Source: Orychophragmus violaceus (lineage: Eukaryota > Streptophyta > Magnoliopsida > Brassicales > Brassicaceae). Taken from it: a DNA stretch of 64,000 nucleotides. The stretch is taken from NCBI GenBank assembly GCA_030180135.1, contig CM058239.1, positions 79,615,823 through 79,679,822 of the forward strand, given 5' to 3'. The notes under the pieces are model-generated. The model had not been told where the DNA came from. It did not search any database and saw only the letters and a list, made by a program, of their open reading frames with translations. Each line of letters opens with the position of its first letter. Position 1 is the stretch's first letter. Made by a program: the position numbers and the translations under genes. Below, in pieces: positions 43,161 to 53,530 of the stretch.

Positions 43161-44912
43161 CGGCAAAAATATACCAAACACACATCGACCTCTATACCCC
43201 AATTACTCTCTTTCTCTCTTTGTCCAATCTGTTCATGAGCTAGAAATCTCTATATCCCTCTCGATTTCTCACTCTGACACTCAATTTCGGGTTTCTACTG
43301 TCACGATTTAGCATCTTCTTTAACCCAATTTAGCTTCAAATCTCAAATCACCTTCTTCGATTAATCTTGGTCACTCTCTCTTCTTCGTTCTTGCATGTTC
43401 ATCATCTTGGCTCGATTTCTCACTTTTCACTCAATTACTCAGTGTTATCGCCAAATCGAAACCCTAATTTGACTCTTAGTTGCCTAGGAATCTTGGGTTC
43501 TCGATAATTTCTCAAACGAAGCAAAATCAGATATTAAAGGTAAATCTGAGTTAGAATATGTATTGATACGAAGTAGATAAGTATCGATTATGCTGACTCT
43601 ATCCGTTTATTTTGTTGTTTTACAGAGAGATATCACGGCTGAAATCTGCTAAAGGTATGTGAAATTTAAAGGGTAGTACTTTGAATTTGTGTTTGGTTAT
43701 ATTGTTTACAATCTTAAATCGAAGCTGGGTTTTTTGCAGAGAACTTTGGGGGTTCAGAACTTGAGATCGTAATAGACGCAAGTGATACGGATTTGAACAG
43801 AACATATTGACTGGTATTGTTGAATCATTGGAGTCTTTGACTGCTGGAATGATGCAGCTTCTTAAAGGGGCATCGATCTACATTGTTGGAGATTGAGCAT
43901 GACATGGTAAGTGTATATATAACCATGTTCCCACGGGTTTCTTTATTTTCTGTCTTATTACCTTTTCTTTCTTGTTTTTTGTAGATGGTTGAGTCTGGTT
44001 CGAGTGAACATCAAGTAGAGGAGACGGTTGTGAGATAGACACACACACACGCAAGGATAGAACAATGAATGAGCCAAGGAGATTGTCCTTCAAGTAGAGG
44101 AGACGGTTGCAGAGATAATACATCATGAAGAAAGTCCTAATGGTGTCAGCCAAAATGGCTCAGTACCTGCTACTCCACAGCAACTTCTATTCGACAAAGA
44201 ATATCTAAAGATAATCAATTCCATCTCTTTCTCAAATTTTGTTTTCTTCTCTACTAATGTATTCTTTACTTGTAGACTTGCTAGATTAATTAATATGTTA
44301 AATTGTGTATACTTTCTAGACTTTGCTAGCTAGACTTTGTTTTTAACTAATGAATGGTAATTGACAAGAAAATGACTTAGGACTTGTTGGCTGATCGGAT
44401 GATGGTTTGATGGATTTTCTTGATTTCTAAATTATTTAGACTTGCTTGTTTAGTTTGATTTTAACTTATGCATGGTAACAGACAAGAAAATGGCATGTCT
44501 TATGACTTGTTGGTTGATCGGATGTTGGCTAGGAATATTTACACATGTTGGATTCTTGTGAGTCTCTGCTTTTGGAACATGATTCATCTAACAAGAAATC
44601 TTCCTCACTTCTCAGGACCTTTCTCAAGAAATCTTGTGAGTCTCTGCTTGCAGAAGCGCCTGATTCTGTAGCTGAAGCAGAGAACAGACAACAGTTGGAC
44701 TGAGAAAACCAATCTGCATAACCTTATCCAGGTTAGATACATCTAAGTTTTCTAACAGTTCTATATGAAACAGAAAACTAAAGACAAAACATAAATTAAA
44801 AGCAAACAACCATGCATTATTAAAGATCCGAAACAAGAAAATAAAAGAGATAAGTTCAACAACACGTCTTAGAGAGACAGAGAAGAGACATAGGGCAAAT
44901 AAAACTCAGGTC
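43161..44912. other. CACTA 1 internal, mostly non-coding
   Basis: Pyrimidine-rich leader-like sequence (43190-43480) with several plausible introns downstream suggests a captured 5' UTR and short exons, but no product can be named. A (CA)n run at 44038-44050. The 67-codon frame at 44468-44671 has no domain. Confidence 0.4.
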
Positions 44913-45935
44913 TTAGAGAGGCACAATAGGACCGTGTTTGGCAATATACGGATCACTATTTGCTAGCTCTCTCCTAAAATTATCAACCTCTACCATCCGG
45001 GGGTTGAATCTGTAATCAGATAAGCCTCTATGAGTTTCCAGCCATGCCTCATCATCATCTCTTAAGTGTTTATGGATCCTCCACATCTTTAACACCACAA
45101 TCACCACTCCAAGACCCCTAGTGTTTTCCCACTCATCCCTGAATGTAAAAGCAGTGTCCCCATTTGCAAAAAATTTAATCTGGTGGTCTCTGTCATGCAA
45201 AAAAACCTTCTGTCATAACAGACTTGTGAATATAATAAACTTGTGATTATAAATTCTCTTGACTTACATGTTGTCTCTTATGTGGAACACCAGCCGTGAC
45301 CTTTTACGGTCTATCCAACAGACCGCAAGGGGTTCCACGTTGAAGACCACGCCCATTATGTCTACAAGTTAAGTTTCTCAAATCTGGTTACTTATATCTT
45401 TTCATGATTTAGGATTATGTGTTGGTTAGTGTTAAGCAATCATACCTATAGGAGTGTCGATGTTGATGTGAGGGATATGCCCCATACACTTGAAATCCAT
45501 GTAGTGATAGTTGTTGAGAGGGTCGATGCGTTTGATGATAGTCCCGTCCATGACACTAAGTCTGAATGGAGAGTTTACAGGCTTGAAACCTGCATACGCC
45601 TTCTCAACATGAACCCTGAAAATCTCGACCCACCTGCCCTCTTGTTCCTCAAGTCCTTTAAATCTGCTTTCTTCTGATGGATAAATTACCATCTCAGTCT
45701 TAGTTCCCTACAAATTTAGAAATGTTATGATGTGTTAGTTGCATGTATGATATGTTCACTCCAAGAATTAGAGTTTAAACTTACAGCCTCGTCTGCCAAT
45801 ATGTAACTCCAGAACGGTCCATCTTCGAAAATCTGATATGAGTGGATCCTGATTATCTTCACTCTAAAACGCCAAGCTCTGAGTTTGTCGTTAACCTACA
45901 AGTCCGAAAGCTTGTTGCACCACGACATGATATTA
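44913..45935 (-). pseudogene. RPA1/DUF223-like gene fragment in CACTA 1 (copy D)
   Basis: Minus strand: RAWRFRVKIIRIHSYQIF and GPFWSYILADEA up to a GT donor (about 45885-45787) is the DBD-A start. Exon 2 (45710-45432) has MVIYPSEESRFKGLEEQEGR, WVEIFRVHVEKAYAGFKPV and a stretch ending HIPHINIDTPIG. Exon 3 (about 45363-45285) has DIMGVVFNVEPLAVCWIDRK, DBD-B. Exon 4 (about 45210-44913) has FLHDRDHQIKFFANGDTAFT and ends at a stop at 44913. The upstream ATG (about 45929) is separated by a TAG that may be an intron end. No zinc ribbon is present. The exons are open, so a truncated DUF223-type protein could still be made. It runs opposite to copy E, into which the CACTA inserted. Confidence 0.65.
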
Positions 45936-46336
45936 TTGAATGGCTTGTGATTTCTTTTTTTTTGTGGTTTTGCAGAGAAAATAGATGAGAAAGGGGAGAA
46001 AGAAGGCGACCTAACTATCTCTATTTATGTTTCAAAATAACCGTGAGAAACCAAACAGTTTCTAATGTTTTTTTTTATTATTTTACTATTAATTTGATTT
46101 GAAATGACTTGCAGAGAGGTGTAATGATGGTTTCCTCTGAGGAGATGCAACCTTTAATTCTCATTCATTGCATTTGGTTAAGAGCTTTTCGGTCTGCTTG
46201 CATGCATTTTGTTTAACTTTTCATTCATTACATTTGGTAGGAGATGGTTCAATCAATTAAGATTTAATTTTATAAACTCAAGTTGCCAAGGCAAGCATGA
46301 TGTATAATCGGAAGATTTTTCTATTATGGTTGCAGG

Positions 46337-46706
46337 TGAAAGAAATTCTGATTGAGGAGTCAAACGTACAGCTTGTCCTTGTCTTGTGTTCTTGCTTTGA
46401 ACATTGCTGTGGGAGTAACAAGAACGGCACAGTTAAGCTTATGGGTCGTCACAGTGGTAAGTTATCCTTTTCTTCTGTTTTTGCTTTGAACATTACAGTT
46501 AATAACCTATCGAGCTTTTACTGAGTAAAGGCTACTCTACAGGATTCATAGCGATGTATGCTACATTAGCCAACAGAGATGTTGATTGCTGCTTGATTCC
46601 CGAGACACCATTTTACCTCGAAGCAAAAGGTGGACTCTTGGAGTACATAGAGAAACGGCTCAAGGAGAGTGGTGACATGGTGATTGTTCTTGCTGAAGGT
46701 GCATGA
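46337..46706 (+). pseudogene. Phosphofructokinase (PFK4/5-like) fragment
   Basis: Exon 46337-46456 ends NGTVKLMGRHSG at a GT donor. Exon 46543-46706 reads FIAMYATLANRDVDCCLIPE, TPFYLEAKGGLLEYIEKRLK and DMVIVLAEGA, then TGA. This is the MGR(H/Y)SG fructose-6-phosphate-binding segment and the following strand of plant ATP-dependent PFK, the committed step of glycolysis. The TGA replaces the Gly of the family's AEGAGQD motif. The first exon has drifted at its start (KEILIEESNVQLVL). Only two of the many PFK exons are present, so it is a captured fragment in CACTA 1. Confidence 0.88.
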
Positions 46707-46899
46707 CAAGATCCATTGTCTTCTATTGGATTGTGTATATATATAAGTTTTTTATCTTTGGTTTTGCGTCTAAATAGATGTATACTTTTAATTTAGTGGA
46801 GAAATGAGATGAGACATTCTACTAAGGATTTATATCCATCCTAAAAAGTCCAATTTGCTAAAGAATTACTAGGGTATGAAATCGAAACCACATCTATAC

Positions 46900-47320
46900 C
46901 CTAAACCCCAAAACTTCTTTTTATTTCTCACTTATATTATTATACTTGTTGTATAGACACACTAATGATAATTTCTTTTAGAGTATAAATAAGGTTTAGG
47001 GTTTGAACCCTAATCATATACCCCAAAACAATAAATCTAGGCTATAAACTCAGACCTTAAAGACTTAAATTCTACACTTGTAACATTAAACCCTAAATCT
47101 AAAACCTTAATTCCTCACTAAACACAAACCCTAAACCCTAAATTTTTAATCCTTAATCATAAACACTAGATTTGAAATTTTAAAACTTTATCTCTATATC
47201 CTAAACCTTAAACTTTTAACCCTTAATCATAAACACTAGATTTTAAATTTTAAAATATTATCTCTCTACCCTAAACCCTAAACTTTTAACCCTTAATCAT
47301 TTAACACTAATTTTTAAACA
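46900..47320. repeat. Telomere-like and ~66-bp tandem repeats in CACTA 1
   Basis: Many ACCCTAAA phrases, partly as TACCCTAAACCCTAAA. From about 47150 a ~66-bp unit (AACCCTTAATCATAAACACT, agattttaaattttaaaa, ctaaaccctaaact) repeats two to three times. It is too degenerate for a true interstitial telomere tract. Confidence 0.65.
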
Positions 47321-48076
47321 TTGAATAATATAACAAAAATTTAATACTTTGATTAATATAACAAAACATTGAATAATATATAATTTATTTTTATTGAGTT
47401 ATCACATATTGTAAAAATAACAAACTAATTAAAAGGAAATAATTGACAAAAAAATTTAAAAGGAATAAAATAACAGAAATGTTAAACTTGAAACTGTAAT
47501 TAAAAAAAAATCTGATCTTAACAAAAACAACAAATAAAAAACTGATTTTTCATTGGTTAAGACATAGAAATAAGGATCACACTTTTTTCATTATCCACCG
47601 TTAGATCATAATAAAATAACCGGACATAACTCATTGTCTTCAATTCCTCTTCTCACCTTTTTTTCACGAAAACTCTTTCTCATCAGTCGCCCATCTCTTC
47701 CATGGTTTCTGATTTAGGGTTTCGAGTTTTGCATTTAGGGCTCCATGGTTTCACGAAAGTCCCTTCTCATCGCTTTCCAGGTCTCACTTTATTTTAAATT
47801 AAGGTTTCTTCTTTTGTGTGTTTTGGGTTTTGATTTTGCGATTTTCAGTTTTAAATTGAGCGTAGTTTTTCAATAATCCGCTTCTGTGTTTGGATTCTCC
47901 GAAGATTTCCGTCACCGTATCTTCTCTCCAACCACATCGTCGCCGCGTCACCCAAGAAGAGCATGTTGTTCGACGGTAGTCACGTTTACCTAATCGCTGA
48001 TTTCAATTAAAATCGGCTCCTTTTATTTACAGTTGATTACATACAACAGTTCTTATTAATGTTTCTGGCTATGTAG
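47321..48076. other. CACTA 1 internal, non-coding to captured 5' exon
   Basis: AT-rich to 47600. From 47640 to 47980 it becomes gene-like with intron-type sequence (tttccaggtctc, catcgtcgccgcgtcaccca), and is probably the 5' part of the captured DCC-type gene. No intact frame. Confidence 0.4.
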
Positions 48077-48189
48077 GTATTTGCAATCTCTGTAATGGAG
48101 GCGTGAAGTTTGTTCTAGACCATGATATTGTGTTTAGGAGCATAAGGTTTAAAGCATTACAGAGCCAAGCTGGAAAGAATCTAACTTAG
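48077..48189 (+). pseudogene. DCC thiol-disulfide oxidoreductase (DUF393) fragment
   Basis: After an ATGTAG acceptor the frame reads GICNLCNGGVKFVLDHD, then FRSIRFKALQSQAGKN and stops. The C-x-L-C-N-G-G-V-K-F motif and the RF.ALQS.AG stretch are typical of DCC1-like/DUF393 proteins, where the two Cys form the redox site. A following piece (48283-48440, DESLTEYEGEIQRMYDSR) is not recognised and may be another capture. Only one exon remains. Confidence 0.75.
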
Positions 48190-48710
48190 TATTTTCAATG
48201 GGTGAGTTCATACACCTTTGTTTTCAGTTGTGGCTTGTTAAAGTTTTACGAATCTAACTTAGTATTTTCATTTATCTTAGGTATCAGTCTTTGCACATAG
48301 TAGTGATGGACAATGGACGAACTAGTTGGAACTGACTCCACCAATTATTGATGAGTCTCTGACTGAATACGAAGGAGAGATTCAACGGATGTATGATTCG
48401 AGGATTCGTGTTTTCTCGCCCTGGGACCATGGTCGGTTGGGGAAGCTGTTTTTTTATTTGGTTTGGGTCATTGGTTTAAATGTAATCAAAAACCGATAAT
48501 CGGTTTAGGTTTATTAATAAAGTATTTTAATTAATATCATTTTCATTTTTATTTAATTCATTCAATTTATGATTTTATAATTAATTGTGTAATTTATTTT
48601 CTTATTAATTTCATATATATATTCATTATTAATAGCTTATCAATCAAACATATGTATAGATGATATTTACGTAATGCTATTATATAGCTAATTCATAATA
48701 CTGAATAAAT

Positions 48711-48855
48711 GCTATTGTATTTTAATCTATTGCAGATATTAAAATGCTATTGTAGTTTAATATATTGCAGATATTAAAACGCTATTGTAGTTTAATATAT
48801 TGTAGATATTAAAACGCTATTGTAGTTTAATATATTGCAGACAGTAAAACGCTAT
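48711..48855. repeat. 35-bp tandem repeats at right end of CACTA 1
   Basis: GCTATTGTAGTTTAATATAT starts at 48711 (variant), 48746, 48781 and 48816, and the next GCTAT is at 48851: an exact 35-bp period, four units. Each unit brings in ATTGCAGATATTAAAA. It is the right subterminal array. Confidence 0.85.
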
Positions 48856-49870
48856 CTTAAAAATACAGTTCATAGCATTTACAAAAAACGCTATCTAAAG
48901 TGCCAGACTTTTTATCGCGGTCGATGACATAGCGGGTAACATAACGCTATTGTATCGATACATAGCGTTTTTCGGCAGCTATTAATACACGAATTTCTTG
49001 TAGTGATTTTATGCAATTTGAATCGATTCCGGATATACTAGATGGGAGAGTCTATGATGAATACCCTATAGGTAACTTTTAGTCTATACATTTGTTTTGT
49101 TTATTGGATTATATTAATCATTTTTTTTTGCATTTGGGTATACATTATACTTTTAACTAAATAGATTAAGGTATACAACTCTTAATGATTTTATTTTTCT
49201 ATTATAGTTTTCCTTGGTGTTGTTACACACGTTGGAAACCTTCACATATGTTTACAATTTGTTATTAGGATATAGTATAATAACCTTACAATTCGCGACA
49301 TAAGGTTAGTTAAACAAATACCTATAATTTTTCTCACATATGTTTTGTTGTTTGTCTCTCATAAATATCTTGAAAATACAATTTTCTAGTCTCCAGAGTC
49401 TTAAGTGTTTATTAATCGGGGAAGATGCTAAGGAACTAATAAAATGGTTTTGGAAGGATGCTGATAGACATTCTCTTTGTGATTCTTCGGTGCTTCTACA
49501 AAAATCACGAATGGGTATGATTAAAAATTCAATTTAGTTTTTTTAGAATGATCTCATTGTCTATTACATGTTTGGGTTTAAGATTGATGAGACTTTTGAT
49601 TTCTATATTGTTTAAAATGTTAATGGTGTTTGTGTATAAATTTATTTAATTAGATGTAACTTGGCTCAAAGGAGAAGAAGAGATGTCAAAGATTATGTAC
49701 GATCAAACCAACAATTCGGACTTTAATGGATTTCTCAACAGGTTTTGGCCATAAACCTGAATGCAACTCATTATGTAATATGCTTTATATGTTTTCCGGA
49801 ATTTATATATTGTTTTCTATTTTGTAGCTTTCCAAATCCCGTACCTGACCAATATCCTGAAGAAAATCTC

Positions 49871-51035
49871 ATGTACTGGTTCATCTTCTAAATTATATAC
49901 ATGTAGAAAACCTTATTAAACTTTATTATTTTTTGGGTTAGATGATATGTTGATCGTCTTTATGTTTCTTTTAAAAACATATTTATCGTTAATGTTTACA
50001 ACTTTTCTGTCCAGTATCATAAGCTCTTTTTTATTACATCATTTAAATATCATATAGAATCTAACCCTGATCAATTTGGTTAATGTTAGATTCAAATATC
50101 AAAATAATTAGATCTCCATTACAATAAAGGTTTTAGGTGGAAGTTTAATATGACAAATTGTAAGAATAATAATTTGCTATTTAGATATTAACTAAAAATA
50201 TAAGTAATGATATAATAAAACATGTATAATGAGTATATATTTCATTTGTGATTCGACAATAAAAAGTATTGTGCACATTTAAAGAATCGTTCACATCTGT
50301 TAATTTAAAGCAATAAGTAGCTATAATATTTTCATAAACAATACAGTTACACAAATAAATTTGTGTTTTAATTTCGTAATTTTTCATTATTTTCCCACAA
50401 TAAATAAAATATGACGTGAAAAAAAAAATCCAAATATGACTTACTTTATTGTAAACAACATCAGAATCTAATTTTTTTTTTTTAAACTAATAACTAATAT
50501 ATTAAAATCCATTAGGAAATTAATTTAAGCCTAAATTACTCTGGCCCATTGTAAGATAGTTGCAGATACATTTATCCAATCTGAAATCAGTCATTCAATA
50601 CAACCAGAGCACCAATTGAAGTAAAGTGTAATCTATAAGATAAACCGTTGGACTAAGTTGAGGTATACAGAGACGATAAGGAGAAAATCGTTTGCTTTCA
50701 ACAACTCCGGAAACAAGGTAATCTATTATTTCATGTAGATTTTATAAACCTAGGGTTAGAAATCGTTATTTTGAGAAAAATGATTGTCAATGAACAATGG
50801 TGTTTCATATATATTCTTGATATAAATTTTTATTTTTAATCCTTGATTTTTATTATCAGTACCAAGTTTGAATTTCTAAGTAGACTTTAGGGTTTAGTCA
50901 ACTTCTCTGATATTCTCTATTTTGGATGCGGTCTATTCAACTTTAAAAGGTCTAATTCTGATTGTTTTTGGTTGATGCATGTAATAATTTTGGATTTATA
51001 TGAAGATATATTAGCTTTGCAAAACAAATCAAAAG
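49871..51035. other. AT-rich non-coding DNA
   Basis: No gene. The part after 50560 may be 5' UTR and intron of the B3 pseudogene. Poly-A/T runs at 50419 and 50470. Confidence 0.4.
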
Positions 51036-51886
51036 ATGGCAAATCCTCGATCTTTCAAGCCTCTTATACCGGCAAAATGTTATGACAGTGTGGTAAGTAA
51101 TCTTAGTTCTTTCTCTCGATTTCTTAATTTTTTATAGTTTTTTTCTTCTTAGGAATAATTTTACTCCTTGTGTTGCAGTATATCCCAGAAAAGTTCTTCA
51201 AAAAATATATACTTAGAAAACCAGATGTTACAGTTGGTAAACTCACATCTGATGTTTCTAGACGAAATTTTCCTATCAAACGAGTTCGTGATAGGCTTTC
51301 TAAAGGCTGACGACGTTTCTTTGAGGCACATAAATTAAAAAAAAAAATATGATCTTTTAATTTTTGAGTACCATGGAGGTTCCGATTTCCATATGGTACA
51401 GGCCTTCAGACCAAACTGTTGTGAGATCAAATATTAAAATGTTACAACGGAGACTGGAGAAGCAAGCACGAGTAAGTGTTTTTGGTTACTTTCGAGACAA
51501 TTTGTTCTGTCTTTTCTAATTTTCTTGACTAATATTTACCTGTTTTCTGAAGGAACCGAGGAGAAGTTCGTGACGTTAAACGTCACGAGCGACATCATCA
51601 AACGAAGCAGAATTGTAAGTTTTTTCTTTGTATTTTGATTTTAAAATTTTGTTGCATGATCAAAATTATGATTTTGCAGTATCTTCCTAAGTCCTTTGTG
51701 GATGCAAACGATTTAGAGGCGGTTGCAAACAAGACCATATCTATGGTCAATGATGCAGGAGGGAAGTGGTATGTTGAACTGGCTGTCTATTGTGATAATA
51801 ACAGGCGACGTTTACGTTTGAGCTACGGGTTAAGAGAAATTTTGTTGGCAAACAATGTCAAGGCCAACCAAATGATCGTCCTTTAA
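51036..51886 (+). pseudogene. REM-type B3 transcription factor, broken
   Basis: ATG at 51036: MANPRSFKPLIPAKCYDSV to a GT donor at 51093. Exon 2 from 51179: YIPEKFFKKYILRKPDV, VGKLTSDVSRRNFPIKRVRD and RLSKG, then TGA where the family has Trp, then RRFFEAHKL. After an A-run (frameshift), DLLIFEYHGGSDFHMVQAF completes the first B3 domain. Exon at about 51550-51613 gives FVTLNVTSDIIKRSRI. The last (about 51680-51886) gives YLPKSFVDANDLEAVANKTI, GGKWYVELAVYCDNN and LANNVKANQMIVL, a second B3 domain ending in TAA. REM proteins bind DNA and act in reproductive meristems. One stop and one shift disable domain 1. It lies upstream of a helicase fragment and a Helitron 3' end, so it is probably Helitron cargo. 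Confidence 0.85.
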
Positions 51887-52789
51887 CTATTCTGGAAAAA
51901 CGCCACTATTCCCGTCCTCAAACTCTCCTCAATGAATTGTGTCTAACTATTTATAACTTATGTTTGATATCTGTTTTATTTTGGGACAAATATTTATCTT
52001 TAATATTTTCCTTTGTTTTCTATAAGTGTTCACATGATAAAAACTTGAATTTGCATCAAAGGCATTATTTAGGTCACACTAAATCTAGAGAATGCTTTGA
52101 CCCTCTATTACTTTACTTTTTCATTTACAAATGCATGATTTCCAATTTTATGGGAAAAAATATATTGCATGTGAAAAATTATAGACAATTACTCTGTATA
52201 TTTTTTTTTTTTACAATTGGTAACTACTTCCATACCAAATGCGATTCCGTTTATAAAATTTAATACCGATTTTGTATGGAATATCTTTGTTTAGTACGGA
52301 ATATAATTTTACTAAACAAAATATGAAAATCTTTATGACTTCAAATATGGAAGTACTTACCAATTGTAAAAAAATAACAAATTATACTATATCCTAATAA
52401 CAAATGAGATATTCTTGCCATTAAAATAGAATATATTATACTAACTTAGATCTTCTAATTTCTAAACAGTAGTATTGAAAGGTATAATTAATGTGGCCGA
52501 TATTAATTACAAAAATCCTTAAAAAAATAATTATCACTAAGAAACTCTAATATCATAGTACTATATATTTTGATATTGTTTTCTCATTAGTTTCATTTCT
52601 ATCTCGGGTTGCTAATGGAAGCTAGGTATATTTGAGAAATTTTGGCATCTTTATTTTTTCATATTCTATACATTTTGATTTTTGTTTAAAAAGTTATACT
52701 ATTTTCATTAACATATCTAAATTTGTTTCAGCTTCTTCCGGACGTTCAATTGATTCTATGGAAACTTTACCTATTGTTCTTCCTTCTCC
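51887..52789. other. Non-coding DNA
   Basis: Frame 51937-52263 (108 codons) has no domain and AT-biased codons. A ~45-bp inverted pair stands near 52210 (tttttacaattggtaactact) and 52340 (ggaagtacttaccaattgta), enclosing about 130 bp. Confidence 0.4.
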
Positions 52790-53118
52790 ACAAATTGTTT
52801 TCGACGAGATGTCGGTTTGGAATATCAAGAAAAAGAAGATAAATTTCGGGCATGGATGAAATGCAATCAAGTTAATCTTCAAGCAAGACGTATCCTATAT
52901 TCACAAATAACAACTAAATTTGTTTGGGATAAAAAAGCCTTGAATGGAAACCCCGCATACAAGGTAAACCGTGTTTATGTGGTTTACGTATGCAGAAGAA
53001 ATTAGAGAACCATATTACTTACGCCGTCTATTGCATTTAATAAGAGGACCATGTTGCTATTTGGATCTAAGGACGATTAATAATGTTGTTTATGACGCAT
53101 TTTCGAGATGCATGGTTT
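52790..53118 (+). pseudogene. Helitron RepHel helicase fragment
   Basis: EYQEKEDKFRAWMKCNQVN, ITTKFVWDKKALNGNPAYKV and NRVYVVYV are followed in a shifted frame by EPYYLRRLLHLIRGPCCYLD and LRTINNVVYDAF. This matches the same pre-helicase region as the minus-strand fragment at 14779-15160 (YYLRLLL..G..S..DLRT..G), plus the preceding W(D/N)KK..W segment. It is cut off before the helicase motifs. It lies 250 bp before a Helitron 3' end in the right orientation. Confidence 0.8.
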
Positions 53119-53365
53119 GCCATTCAAAATATTGAAATTCCCTAATTTATGTTCAATTATTTTAATCAGCTATTTAGGTGTTTATTTCAAATAATGATTG
53201 TGTTTCTTTTCAATAATAGAGAATTCATGATTTTTTTTTCATTTTTAATCTAAGTTTCACTTTTTATAAAATCATGCTTCAATTACAATTTGTACAGTTT
53301 CAAATATTCGACTACATGTTTTTCTCCTAAATTAGGCTAAACAATCCTCGAAAAAATAATTCACT

Positions 53366-53394
53366 CCGCACAAGATGCGGGCGAGTCATCTAGT
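53366..53394 (+). mobile_element. Helitron 3' terminus
   Basis: Hairpin CCGCACAAGATGCGG (53366-53380, five-pair stem) followed after nine bases by CTAGT (53390-53394). With the helicase fragment, the B3 relic and possibly RPA copy E upstream, it closes a plus-strand Helitron. Confidence 0.8.
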
Positions 53395-53530
53395 TATATA
53401 TATAAAATTATAAAGGTGATTATTAAAATATTAAAAATATAAAAGTTACATATATAAATATATGATGTTCTATAAAAAAATTAAATCAGCACAATATGTA
53501 TTAAACTTATGTCAAATAATTTTTATAATG

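Larger units (their letters stand above)
42955..49005. mobile_element. CACTA (En/Spm) element with captured gene pieces
   Basis: Ends are CACTACAAGAAATTT (42955) and AAATTCGTG-like...TTTCTTGTAGTG (to 49005), a ~13-bp inverted repeat that starts with CACTA, with a 3-bp target duplication ATT (42952-42954, 49006-49008). Subterminal GATAGC/GCTATC and AACGCTAT phrases crowd both ends, including a 35-bp tandem array on the right. No transposase (TNPD/TNPA) is recognisable in the 6.05 kb. Instead it holds fragments of at least three host-type genes (RPA/DUF223, PFK, DCC/DUF393). A non-autonomous, gene-capturing CACTA. Confidence 0.9.
42565..49870 (+). pseudogene. RPA1/DUF223-like gene split by a CACTA element (copy E)
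   Basis: Left of the CACTA insertion, the ATG at about 42565 starts MAPQTFRKISQ. A second exon (about 42768) gives VTFPDSFIEKFRF, EGRLFKLADARVVQAP. Right of it, FESIPDILDGRVYDEYPI (about 49019-49072) is the segment that links DBD-A to DBD-B, and FLGVVTHVGNLHICLQFVI, NNLTIRDIR (about 49210-49300) is DBD-B. LQSLKCLLIGEDAKELIKWF (about 49390-49450) is the next exon. The order is continuous when 42955-49005 is removed. There is a TAG in DBD-B. It is a Helitron-type RPA relic, older than the CACTA insertion. Confidence 0.65.

Noticed and set aside
46900..47320. Interstitial telomere repeat
   Set aside because: ACCCTAAA phrases are scattered in AT-rich 66-bp units and do not form a tract.
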